Below, one piece after another: positions 8,727 to 16,217 of a DNA stretch of 64,000 bases (within the stretch, counting starts at the first letter, position 1; each line of letters begins with the position of its first letter). The position numbers and the translations under genes are program-made. The notes below the pieces were generated by a model. That model was not told the origin of the DNA and did no database searches. It saw only the letters and a list, made by a program, of their open reading frames with translations. This DNA comes from Salinarchaeum sp. Harcht-Bsk1 (GTDB lineage Archaea; Halobacteriota; Halobacteria; Halobacteriales; Salinarchaeaceae): the NCBI RefSeq assembly GCF_000403645.1, contig NC_021313.1, forward strand, positions 868,001 through 932,000. The letters are read 5' to 3'.

Positions 8727-9284
8727 ATGGAGCTACCGACGCCGGAGGATCTCAAGCAGCGCCGGAAGTCCGACGAGATCGACCTCACGCAGGCAGAGCT
8801 GGCCGACGCCGCGGACGTCTCACAGCCGCTGATCGCCCGCATCGAGGGCGGTGACGTCGATCCGCGACTCTCGACGCTGCGCCGGATCGTCCAGGCACTC
8901 GACGAGGAGGAGACCGGGGTGACGCGGGCTGCGGACCTGATGACGGAGGACGTCGCGACCGTCGCGCCCGACGACTCCGTCCAGGAGGCGGAAGACCGGA
9001 TGGACGAGGCGGGCTTCTCACAGCTACCCGTCGTCCGCGACGAGTCGCCGGAGGGGCTGATCTCCCACACTGCGATCCGCGAGGCGAGTTCGGAGACGGA
9101 CTCGCCGGTCGGCGAACTGCCCGTGAGCGAGGTCATGGACGAGTCGATCAGCCAGAAGGGGCTGGACGCGACGCTCGACGAGATCGACAGCTCGCTCGAT
9201 CACAACAAGGCCGTGATGGTCGTCTCGAAGGGGAAGCTCCAGGGACTGATCACCGAGGCCGACATCGCCGCGCAGGTCTCCTGA
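8727..9284 (+). CDS. XRE-type HTH protein with CBS domain pair
   Basis: This is a 185-residue regulator. Residues 1-65 form a Cro/C1-type helix-turn-helix (LTQAELADAADVSQPLIARI), followed by two CBS repeats (AADLMTEDVATVAPDDSV and VSEVMDESIS). This haloarchaeal architecture senses an adenosyl ligand through CBS and presumably alters DNA binding (family knowledge; ligand unknown). An A/T-rich stretch (TTTAGTATTACC, 8698-8709) lies just upstream of the ATG and could hold the promoter. The ZIP transporter follows on the same strand after 190 bases. Confidence 0.88.
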   Translation: MELPTPEDLKQRRKSDEIDLTQAELADAADVSQPLIARIEGGDVDPRLSTLRRIVQALDEEETGVTRAADLMTEDVATVAPDDSVQEAEDRMDEAGFSQLPVVRDESPEGLISHTAIREASSETDSPVGELPVSEVMDESISQKGLDATLDEIDSSLDHNKAVMVVSKGKLQGLITEADIAAQVS

Positions 9285-9475
9285 GGACGCAGAGCGATTT
9301 GGGTGGTCTCCAGAGGGCGCAGGTCGGTCGAGAGGACTTCTGAAGCGCCGAACGAACGAGAGCAGCACGCGTGGGCGACCGGGTGCTTTCTTGATGGACG
9401 CTTCCGTACGCGAGAGCACATGCGGCGGACCGTCGGCGGTTCGAGGTTCGGACCAGTGCGAGGGTGGCACCCGCC

Positions 9476-10306
9476 ATGACCGTCACCGAGACGTTCGTCG
9501 ACCTCGTCGGCACAGACCCCGTCGTCCAGGGGCTCGTCGGTGGCCTCGTGATCGCTGGAATGAATCTGGTCGGCGCGTCGCTCGTCATGGTCTGGCGGGA
9601 TCCCTCCGATCGCGCCCTCGACGCGGCGCTGGGCTTCGCTGCCGGCGTCATGCTCGCCGCCGCCTTCACGAGCCTGATCATCCCGGGCATCGAGGACTAC
9701 GCTGGCGGCGATCCGATCCCAGTGCTCGTCGGGATCGCACTCGGCGCTGCCTTCCTCGACCAGGCCGACGGCCTCGTTCCCCACGCCCACTACCTCCTGA
9801 CCGGTAGCCGTCGGACGGACGCCGCGAACCCGTCCGAGACGCTGCCGCTCGACGAGGAGCGCCTCGCGCCGGTCGTCCTCTTCATCCTCGCGATCACGCT
9901 GCACAACATGCCCGAGGGGCTGGCCGTCGGCGTCGGCTTCGGCTCCGGCGACGTGGACACCGGCATCTCGCTGATGATCGCGATCGGCATCCAGAACATT
10001 CCGGAGGGCCTGGCCGTCTCCGTCGCCGCGATCAACGCCGGACTCGATCGGAACTTCTACGCCGCCTTCGCCGGCGTGCGGGCCGGCGTCGTCGAGATTC
10101 CGCTCGCGGTGCTGGGCGCAGTGGCCGTCTCGCAGGTCGAACCCCTGCTCCCCTACGCGATGGGCTTCGCCGCCGGTGCCATGCTGTTCGTCATCTCCGA
10201 TGAGATCATCCCGGAGACCCACATCAGGGGCCACGAACGGCTCGCGACGCTCGGCCTGATGGCCGGCACGATCGTCATGCTCTTTCTCGACGTAAGTCTC
10301 GGGTAG
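9476..10306 (+). CDS. ZIP-family divalent metal transporter
   Basis: This is a 276-residue membrane protein with eight predicted helices. It has the ZIP metal-site motifs LHNMPEGLAVGVGFG in helix IV and QNIPEGLAVSVA in helix V, with a variable acidic loop between helices III and IV. ZIP proteins import Zn, Fe or other divalent ions into the cytoplasm; the substrate cannot be told from sequence. ATG 9476 is preferred over a GTG four codons upstream. It is convergent with purM; the two 3' ends are about 98 bases apart and separated by the 25-bp tandem repeat. Confidence 0.9.
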   Translation: MTVTETFVDLVGTDPVVQGLVGGLVIAGMNLVGASLVMVWRDPSDRALDAALGFAAGVMLAAAFTSLIIPGIEDYAGGDPIPVLVGIALGAAFLDQADGLVPHAHYLLTGSRRTDAANPSETLPLDEERLAPVVLFILAITLHNMPEGLAVGVGFGSGDVDTGISLMIAIGIQNIPEGLAVSVAAINAGLDRNFYAAFAGVRAGVVEIPLAVLGAVAVSQVEPLLPYAMGFAAGAMLFVISDEIIPETHIRGHERLATLGLMAGTIVMLFLDVSLG

Positions 10307-10355
10307 ATCGAAGGAGGAAGGACCGAGTTGGCGCGCTGGCCGGCCTTCGGACGGG

Positions 10356-10423
10356 TACTCGCCGCCCAGTTCCGGACTGTTACTCGCCGCCCAGTTCCGG
10401 ACTGTTACTCGCCGCCCAGTTCC
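10356..10423. repeat. 25-bp tandem repeat copying the 3' end of purM
   Basis: Two perfect 25-bp copies (10356-10380 and 10381-10405) are followed by 18 matching bases (10406-10423). The third, partial copy is the real 3' end of purM, coding ELGGE and most of the stop codon (TAA at 10405-10407). Each extra copy repeats the terminal codons and stop outside the gene. The unit is not a multiple of three, and the copies lie downstream of the stop codon, so the protein is not altered. Confidence 0.9.
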
Positions 10424-11442
10424 AGGTCGCGAATGGAGACGCCGCTGCCGGCCTCGACGTGGCCGATGACGCGCCCGTCGACGGCCTCTGCGAGGTCGTC
10501 GGCGCGCTCGGCCGGGAGCGCCGCGACGAAGCCGGTGCCCATGTTGAACGTGCGGTACATCTCTTTCTCGGAGACGTTGCCGGCGTCCTGGACGAACTCG
10601 AAGACCGGCTGGGGGTCGAAGGCGTCCTCGATCTCGTAACGGTGCTCGCCCATCCGTTCGAGGTTCGTCCAGCCGCCGCCGGTGACGTGGGCCGCGGCGC
10701 GCACCCCGTGCTCGCGCATCGGTTCGAGGAGGTCAGAGTAGAGCGCCGTCGGCTCGAGGAGCACCTCGCCGATCGTCCTGTCGGGGTCCGGCGGGAAGGG
10801 ATCGGTGTACTCGTGGTCGAGCGTCGCGGCCTCGCGGGCGAGCGTGAGACCGTTGGAGTGAATCCCGCTCGATCGAACGCCGACGAGCGCGTCGCCCGGT
10901 TCGGCCTCGCCCGGGAACACGGCGTCCTGGTCGGCCATCCCGACGCAGGCGCCGGCGAGGTCGAAGCCCGTGACGACCTCCGGGAGGACGGCGGTCTCGC
11001 CACCCAGGAGGGCGATGCCCGTCTCCTCCGCTGCATCGGCGAGTCCCTGGCCGATCTCGTTGGCGAGCGTCTCGCCGGGCTCGTCGACCGCGAGGTAGTC
11101 CACGAACGCCAGCGGCTCGACGCCCGCCGCGACGAGGTCGTTGACGTTCATCGCGACGCAGTCGATGCCGATCGTGGTGTAGTCCTCGATCGCCTCGGCG
11201 ACCATGAGTTTCGTTCCGACGCCGTCGGTCGCCAGTGCGAGATACTGGTCGCCCACTTCGAGCATGCCGGCGTACTCGGTGTCGACGACGTTGCCCACGG
11301 CGTCGAGCAACGCTGCAGTCGCGGCCTCGCTCTCGCCGATGTCGACGCCCGCCTCGGAGTAGGTGAGTCCCTCCTCGGCGTCCGGCTCGTCGCCGTGCGG
11401 GTGGTCCGGTCCGTCCGCGCCAGCGTCCCCGTCCTCGGTCAT
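10405..11442 (-). CDS. purM: Phosphoribosylformylglycinamidine cyclo-ligase (AIR synthetase)
   Basis: This is a 345-residue enzyme that closes the imidazole ring in purine biosynthesis: FGAM plus ATP gives AIR. The PurM/SelD-type ATP-binding N-domain begins with LTYSEAGVDIGESE, followed by ALATDGVGTKLMVAEA and the CVAMNVNDLVAAGVEPLAFVDY block with metal/ATP ligands; the C-domain has HVTGGGWTNLERM. There is a short acidic Asp/His-rich N-terminal extension of about 24 residues. It is monocistronic, with a downstream tandem duplication of its own 3' end. Confidence 0.97.
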   Translation of the reverse strand: MTEDGDAGADGPDHPHGDEPDAEEGLTYSEAGVDIGESEAATAALLDAVGNVVDTEYAGMLEVGDQYLALATDGVGTKLMVAEAIEDYTTIGIDCVAMNVNDLVAAGVEPLAFVDYLAVDEPGETLANEIGQGLADAAEETGIALLGGETAVLPEVVTGFDLAGACVGMADQDAVFPGEAEPGDALVGVRSSGIHSNGLTLAREAATLDHEYTDPFPPDPDRTIGEVLLEPTALYSDLLEPMREHGVRAAAHVTGGGWTNLERMGEHRYEIEDAFDPQPVFEFVQDAGNVSEKEMYRTFNMGTGFVAALPAERADDLAEAVDGRVIGHVEAGSGVSIRDLELGGE

Positions 11443-11491
11443 GTATCAGATGGCTGCCGTCGCGAGCAAAAACGCTCCGGTCCGGGCGGGC

Positions 11492-12007
11492 TTACGTAGT
11501 CTCCAGTTCCTCGATCTTCCCGAGGATACGCGCATACAGATTCGGCGCACAGTACCATCCGGCCTCGACCATCTCGTCGACGATCGTCCGGGTCGCTTCA
11601 GCGTCGAGGATCCCCTCCCGTAGCAGTCGAAGGACCAGAAACGCAGTGCCGCGCGTCCGGATCCCTTCGGCATCCGCGACGTCGCGACCGTACTGCTCGT
11701 CCATAACTGCGACCGCATTGTTGGTATCGGCGATCGCGAGCACTGCGGCATCCGCGTCGGTCAACTGCTGATTCCGTGCGATCCGACCGAATACGTCGTT
11801 ACCCGACGCCGAAACGACTCGCAGGCTCCCGGTATCGACCACTCGTTCGATGCGGCGAGCATCGGCGTGTCCTTCCTCGTTCCCGCGCACTACGACTTCC
11901 TCGTGTACTCGCTCTGGGAGCACGGCATCGTCCACGTGCTCGAGGACGAGTGAGAGTCGTTCGACCGTGGCGAGATAGATCAACGGCGTGGCGTCGAAGA
12001 CGTACAT
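11492..12007 (-). CDS. PIN-domain toxin-like ribonuclease (DUF3368 type)
   Basis: This is a 171-residue PIN-fold protein. The N-terminal VFDATPLIYLATVERLSLVL carries the first catalytic Asp, and LTDADAAVLAIADTNN and AVAVMDEQYGRDVA contain the other acidic residues of the metal site. The C-terminal helical tail is typical of DUF3368 proteins. By family it would be an RNase toxin controlled by the adjacent antitoxin. The antitoxin gene ends three bases upstream of its ATG, so the pair is a tight operon. Confidence 0.85.
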   Translation of the reverse strand: MYVFDATPLIYLATVERLSLVLEHVDDAVLPERVHEEVVVRGNEEGHADARRIERVVDTGSLRVVSASGNDVFGRIARNQQLTDADAAVLAIADTNNAVAVMDEQYGRDVADAEGIRTRGTAFLVLRLLREGILDAEATRTIVDEMVEAGWYCAPNLYARILGKIEELETT

Positions 12008-12010
12008 CCC

Positions 12011-12301
12011 TCAGAGATCGTCGAGATCGTCGGCGAGGTGGTCACCACCGACCCACGTCACGTCACGCTCCTCGGCGAGCCGGGCGAAGTCCCACACGGA
12101 GAGATCGGCGATCTCGGCTGCCCTGTTGAAGGAGACGTCCCCGGATTCCAGGAGGTCGAGGGCGTGCTCCTTCCGCCAGGAATCGAGCCCATCAGCGAGC
12201 AGCTTCCGGACAGCAGTACTGCGGTCGAACTGCTCGGCCTCGAGGTAGGCTTCGAGTTGCTCCTCGAGATCGTCGGGCACGCGGGCCGAGATGGTTCCCA
12301 T
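12011..12301 (-). CDS. UPF0175/ribbon-helix-helix antitoxin
   Basis: This is a 96-residue protein. The first 45 residues (ISARVPDDLEEQLEAYLEAE, FDRSTAVRKLLADGL) look like a ribbon-helix-helix DNA-binding unit. The remainder, with SGDVSFNRAAEIADLSVWDF, is the UPF0175 signature found in antitoxins paired with DUF3368 PIN proteins. It precedes the toxin by three bases. A perfect palindrome over the TATA region suggests autoregulation. Confidence 0.85.
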   Translation of the reverse strand: MGTISARVPDDLEEQLEAYLEAEQFDRSTAVRKLLADGLDSWRKEHALDLLESGDVSFNRAAEIADLSVWDFARLAEERDVTWVGGDHLADDLDDL

Positions 12302-12320
12302 GGCGTATGCTATGTTTACT

Positions 12321-12330
12321 TTGTATACAA
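12321..12330. promoter_or_regulatory. Palindromic TATA/operator candidate of the toxin-antitoxin operon
   Basis: TTGTATACAA is a perfect 10-bp palindrome centred about 25 bases upstream of the antitoxin ATG, inside an A/T island (12304-12330) in GC-rich DNA. It overlaps the expected TATA position, so binding by the antitoxin would block transcription factor B/TBP assembly (inference). Confidence 0.5.
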
Positions 12331-12527
12331 GCCTTACGGACGTCTCGATCTGGTACCGTGCTCGCAGTCGCTTGGTATTGAGTTTGAAATTGATGAGTAG
12401 CCAGAGTACGAGGAGTTGGTGCGTTCGTATTGCGTATTGGATTCAAGCGGTAGCAAATCGACGCCCACCGACCACTTCCACTCCGGGAGGCGAATCGTCT
12501 TACCCCTCGAACCCCGAACGCGTCTCG

Positions 12528-15302
12528 ATGGACTGGCGGGAGGGCTTCGCGGCCGCGACCGGGTTCGATCCCGAGGAGCACCGCATCTCCGACGCGGACG
12601 TCCTCGACCGCCTCGACCCCGCGATCCGGGAGTGGTGGATCCAGGAGTTCGGCGAGTACGTCCCCGAGAACGGCGGCTTCTTCACGCCGCCACAGGAGGA
12701 GGCGATTCCGCACGTCCTCGACGGCAAGAACGCGCTGGTCTGTGCGCCAACTGGATCAGGCAAGACGTTAGCGAGCTTCTCAGCCGTCATCGACGACCTC
12801 GTCCGGAAGGGCCGCGCCGACGACCTCGACAACGAGGTGTACTGCCTCTACGTCTCGCCGCTCAAGTCGCTGGCAAACGACATCCACCGGAACCTCACCG
12901 AGCCACTGGAGGGGATCCAGTCGGTGATGGCATCGCAGGGAGACGACGACCCCGTCGAGATCCGCCACGCGATCCGCCACGGCGACACCGACGACGCCGA
13001 GCGCCAGGCGATGCTGGAGACGACTCCGCACATCCTGAACACGACGCCGGAGACGCTCGCAATCCTCCTCAACTCGCCGAAGTTCAAGGAGAAACTCCGC
13101 TCCGTGGAGTACGTCATCGTCGACGAGATTCACGCGCTCGCCGACGGGAAGCGGGGCACCCACCTCTCCGTCTCCCTGGAACGCCTGGAGCACCTCGCGA
13201 ACGCTTCGCCGACCCGCATCGGCTGCTCGGCGACGATCGAGCCACTCGAGGACGTCGGCGAGTTCCTCGTCGGGCAGCAGGAGCCAGGCGGGGTCCTCGC
13301 GAGCGGCGGGAGCGAGGGCTCGGGAGACGAGCGGAGCGAGTCTGCCGGTGACCACCGCGACGTCGAGATCGTCGACACCCGCTTCGCTCGCGAGTTCGAC
13401 CTCGCGCTGGAGTGTCCGACCGAGGACCTGATCAACACGCCCAGGGACGCCGTCACCGGCCGCTTCTACGACCGACTCCACGAACTCGTCCAGGCCAATA
13501 CGAACACGATCGTCTTCACGAACACTCGCTCGGGCGCCGAGCGGGTCCTCCACACGCTCCGGGAGCGCTACGACGAGTACGACGAGGAGACCTCGGGCTG
13601 TCACCACGGTAGCCTCTCCAGAGAGCGCCGGGAGGACATCGAGCAGGGGCTCAAAGACGGCGACCTCGACGTGGTGACCTCCTCGACGAGTCTCGCGCTC
13701 GGCATCGACATGCCCCACGTCGACATGGTCGTCCAGGTCGGCTCGCCGAAGTCCGTCGCGGAGCTGCTCCAGCGCGTGGGGCGGGCCGGCCACCGCGTCG
13801 GCCAGACCGTGACCGGCCGGGTGATCGCGCTCGACCGCGACGAGTTGATCGAGTGTGCGGTCATGCTGAAGAAGGCAGAGGAGGGGTTCGTCGACGCCGT
13901 GTCGATCCCCGAGGGCGCCCAGGACGTTGCCGCCCAGCACGTCTACGGCATGGCGATCAACGGGCCACGGCCGGAATCGGAGGTCGTCGGGATCCTCCGG
14001 CGTGCGTACCCCTACCGGGACTACGACGACGCCCAGTGGGAGCAACTCGTCCGCTACCTCCGCGCCGAGTACGACAACCTCGAGGAGAAGAACGTCTACG
14101 CGAAGATCTGGCGCGACGAGAACGATCCCCCCAGCGGACGCCACCACTACGAGGACTACGACGTCGGGCAGCAGCTGATCGGCAAGCGGGGCCGCCTCGC
14201 CCGGGTCATCTACATGACCAACATCGGGACGATCCCCGATTCCTTCACCTGCCAGGTAGTCACCCGCTCTGGCGACGAGTGGGTCGGCCAACTCGACGAG
14301 GGGTACCTCGACACGCTCGAACCCGGCGACGTGTTCGTCCTCGGCGGCGACCGCTTCGCGTACCGCTACCGACGCGGGTCGAAGGTGTACGTCGACCGGA
14401 CGAGCGCGCGGCCGACCGTGCCCTCCTGGTACTCCGAGCGCCTCCCGCTCTCCTTCGACCTCGGGAAGGAGATCCTCGCGTTCCAGCAGGAACTCGTCGA
14501 GGTCCTCGCGAACCGCGGTCCGGCGGCCGCCCGTACCTGGCTCAGGCAGTTCCCCCTCGACGACAACACCGTTCGAGCGCTCGTGCGCTTCTTCGAGACG
14601 CAACTGGAGTTCGCGGGGACCGAGAGCGTGAGCACGCCCGACCGACTCGTCGTCGAGGTCGAGCGCGACCACGACGAGTACAAGCGCCACTACCACGTCC
14701 GCTCGGCGTACGGCCGCCGGTTCAACGACGGCATGTCGCGCCTGCTGGCCTATCGCTGCGCCCGGGAGACCGGCGCGAACGTCTCGGTGGCGGTCGCGGA
14801 CACCGGGTTCACGCTCTCGATGCCGCTCAACCGGAAGATCGATCTCGCGGGCATCCTCGAGGACCTCGATCCCGCCGACGTCCGGGCGGATCTCCGGAGC
14901 GCGCTCGACGGCACCGACCTCCTCCAGCGGTACTTCCGGATCAACGCGACGCGCTCGCTGCTCATCCTCAAGCGGTACAAGGGCTACGAGAAGTCCGCCA
15001 GCGAACAGCAGGTCTCCAGCGAGATGTTGCTCTCCTTCGCCGAGAGCCTCGAGGACTTCGCCGTCATCGAGGAGACCTACCGCGAGATCCTGGAGGACCG
15101 CCTCCACGTCGCCGGCATCGAGTGGGCCTGCCAGCGCGTCCAGGCCGGCGACCTCGCGGTCGAGCAGTTCACCGTCGACACGCCGTCGCCGGCGGCGTTC
15201 GGGCTCGCGACGCTGGCGGCCAGCGACGTCGTGCTCGCCGAAGACGAGAGCGCCGTGCTCCAGGAGTTCCACCAGCGCGTGATAGACGCGATCGGGGACT
15301 GA
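12528..15302 (+). CDS. lhr: Lhr-family superfamily 2 DNA helicase
   Basis: This is a 924-residue Lhr core-type helicase. The motifs are in order: Walker A CAPTGSGKTLASFSA, DEIH in YVIVDEIHALADGKRG, motif III GCSATIEPLED, and the RecA2 motifs TSSTSLALGIDMPHVD and QRVGRAGHRVG, followed by the winged-helix and Lhr-specific C-terminal domains. Lhr unwinds DNA and DNA:RNA forks and is linked to replication-coupled repair. I use ATG 12528 (MDWREGF), about where the family starts; the upstream in-frame extension has no helicase similarity. A Gly/Ser/Glu-rich insert after the GCSATIE motif (encoded near 13300-13350) is probably a variable surface loop. Confidence 0.95.
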   Translation: MDWREGFAAATGFDPEEHRISDADVLDRLDPAIREWWIQEFGEYVPENGGFFTPPQEEAIPHVLDGKNALVCAPTGSGKTLASFSAVIDDLVRKGRADDLDNEVYCLYVSPLKSLANDIHRNLTEPLEGIQSVMASQGDDDPVEIRHAIRHGDTDDAERQAMLETTPHILNTTPETLAILLNSPKFKEKLRSVEYVIVDEIHALADGKRGTHLSVSLERLEHLANASPTRIGCSATIEPLEDVGEFLVGQQEPGGVLASGGSEGSGDERSESAGDHRDVEIVDTRFAREFDLALECPTEDLINTPRDAVTGRFYDRLHELVQANTNTIVFTNTRSGAERVLHTLRERYDEYDEETSGCHHGSLSRERREDIEQGLKDGDLDVVTSSTSLALGIDMPHVDMVVQVGSPKSVAELLQRVGRAGHRVGQTVTGRVIALDRDELIECAVMLKKAEEGFVDAVSIPEGAQDVAAQHVYGMAINGPRPESEVVGILRRAYPYRDYDDAQWEQLVRYLRAEYDNLEEKNVYAKIWRDENDPPSGRHHYEDYDVGQQLIGKRGRLARVIYMTNIGTIPDSFTCQVVTRSGDEWVGQLDEGYLDTLEPGDVFVLGGDRFAYRYRRGSKVYVDRTSARPTVPSWYSERLPLSFDLGKEILAFQQELVEVLANRGPAAARTWLRQFPLDDNTVRALVRFFETQLEFAGTESVSTPDRLVVEVERDHDEYKRHYHVRSAYGRRFNDGMSRLLAYRCARETGANVSVAVADTGFTLSMPLNRKIDLAGILEDLDPADVRADLRSALDGTDLLQRYFRINATRSLLILKRYKGYEKSASEQQVSSEMLLSFAESLEDFAVIEETYREILEDRLHVAGIEWACQRVQAGDLAVEQFTVDTPSPAAFGLATLAASDVVLAEDESAVLQEFHQRVIDAIGD

Positions 15303-15315
15303 ATAGAGCGGCGGC

Positions 15316-15363
15316 GACCGAACGGAGCGCTCTCGGACCGAACGAGCGATGGGCGACCGAACG
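15316..15363. repeat. GACCGAACG repeated three times with about 20-bp spacing
   Basis: GACCGAACG occurs at 15316-15324, 15336-15344 and 15355-15363, directly behind the lhr stop and up to the 3' end of the convergent regulator gene. Spacings are 20 and 19 bp, about two helical turns. The bases between copies are partly conserved (AGCG). Confidence 0.7.
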
Positions 15364-15369
15364 CACGGC

Positions 15370-16041
15370 CTAGCGCGCGGTGGTGGCAGGTCGATCGCTG
15401 CCGGACTGCCGATCGGCGTACCGTCGCCGAGCGAGGAGTGCGATCCCGACGAGGAGCAGGGCCGCCAGACAGCCCAGGAAGAAGACGACGCCGGGTTCGG
15501 CGAGCAGTGGCGTCTCGCTCCCGGCGCTGCTGGCGGCCGTCGAGGTGGTATCCATCGTCATCGGTTGCTCGGCCGAGCCACCCGACGACCCGGTCGCGAC
15601 GACGTACTCGGTCCAGAGGAACTGGACGCCGAGGCTGGCACCGCCGAGGACGCCGACGGCGCCGAGCAGTCGGGGCGCGGCGTCCCGGAGCCTGTCGGTC
15701 GCGCTCTGTTCGCTGCCACAGAGGACGACCGCAGCGTCGGTTGGCGCGTAGACGCACATCTCGTTGCCCTTCTCGGAGTAGCGAGTGTCGGCAACCTCGA
15801 TCAACTCGGCGTCCTGCATCCGATCGAGGTGGTACTGGACGTTCTGGAGCGAGGTGTCGGTCTCGCCCACGAGCTGGCTGGCCGGCTTCGGTTCCTCGTA
15901 GAGCGCCGAGAGAATCGTGCGCGCGGTCGCCGAGGAGAGCGCGGAGAACACCTCGTCGGCGCGCTCGCCCGTCAGGTCGAGGACGCGCGGCGGCCCGTGG
16001 TCGGCCTCGACGGGCGCCTGGAGCTGCGCGAGGTCCTTCAT
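15370..16041 (-). CDS. Winged-helix regulator with C-terminal membrane segments
   Basis: This is a 223-residue protein. Residues 25-110 form an ArsR-like winged helix (EVFSALSSATARTILSALYE, PASQLVGETDTSLQNVQYHLDRM, DTRYSEKGNEMCVYA). Then come two hydrophobic stretches (LLGAVGVLGGASLGVQFLW and GVVFFLGCLAALLLVGIALL) with a short Ser/Thr linker between them, and a basic tail. This would place the DNA-binding domain in the cytoplasm, tethered to the membrane. Two 16-bp inverted repeats lie just upstream of the start and suggest autoregulation. Confidence 0.85.
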   Translation of the reverse strand: MKDLAQLQAPVEADHGPPRVLDLTGERADEVFSALSSATARTILSALYEEPKPASQLVGETDTSLQNVQYHLDRMQDAELIEVADTRYSEKGNEMCVYAPTDAAVVLCGSEQSATDRLRDAAPRLLGAVGVLGGASLGVQFLWTEYVVATGSSGGSAEQPMTMDTTSTAASSAGSETPLLAEPGVVFFLGCLAALLLVGIALLARRRYADRQSGSDRPATTAR

Positions 16042-16063
16042 CGACCGCTACTCTGTGGCGGCC

Positions 16064-16100
16064 CACAAATGGCATTGTGAAAACTCAAACGGGCATTTGA
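16064..16100. promoter_or_regulatory. Two 16-bp inverted repeats upstream of the membrane-anchored HTH gene
   Basis: CACAAATGGCATTGTG (16064-16079) and TCAAACGGGCATTTGA (16085-16100) both have 5-bp perfect arms separated by 6 bp. Their starts are 21 bp apart, two helical turns. They lie 23-59 bases upstream of ATG 16041, over the core promoter. The shared geometry fits two dimer sites of a winged-helix repressor, most simply the gene's own product (inference). Confidence 0.55.
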
Positions 16101-16217
16101 CCGACCAGACGGCGGGCTGCAACTCGAAGCAGTGAGAACGAACGCCGGATCGTTCCTGCACAGGGGAGCCTGAACGGTGCGCTCAAAAGACGGCTGTGTC
16201 AGTCGGCGGGGACCTCC

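Noticed and set aside
10356-10423. CRISPR-like short repeats
   Set aside because: Head-to-tail 25-bp copies with no spacers and derived from the purM end.
12302-12527. N-terminal extension of Lhr from 12291
   Set aside because: The upstream residues do not look like helicase sequence, and they cross the toxin-antitoxin promoter; ATG 12528 fits the family.
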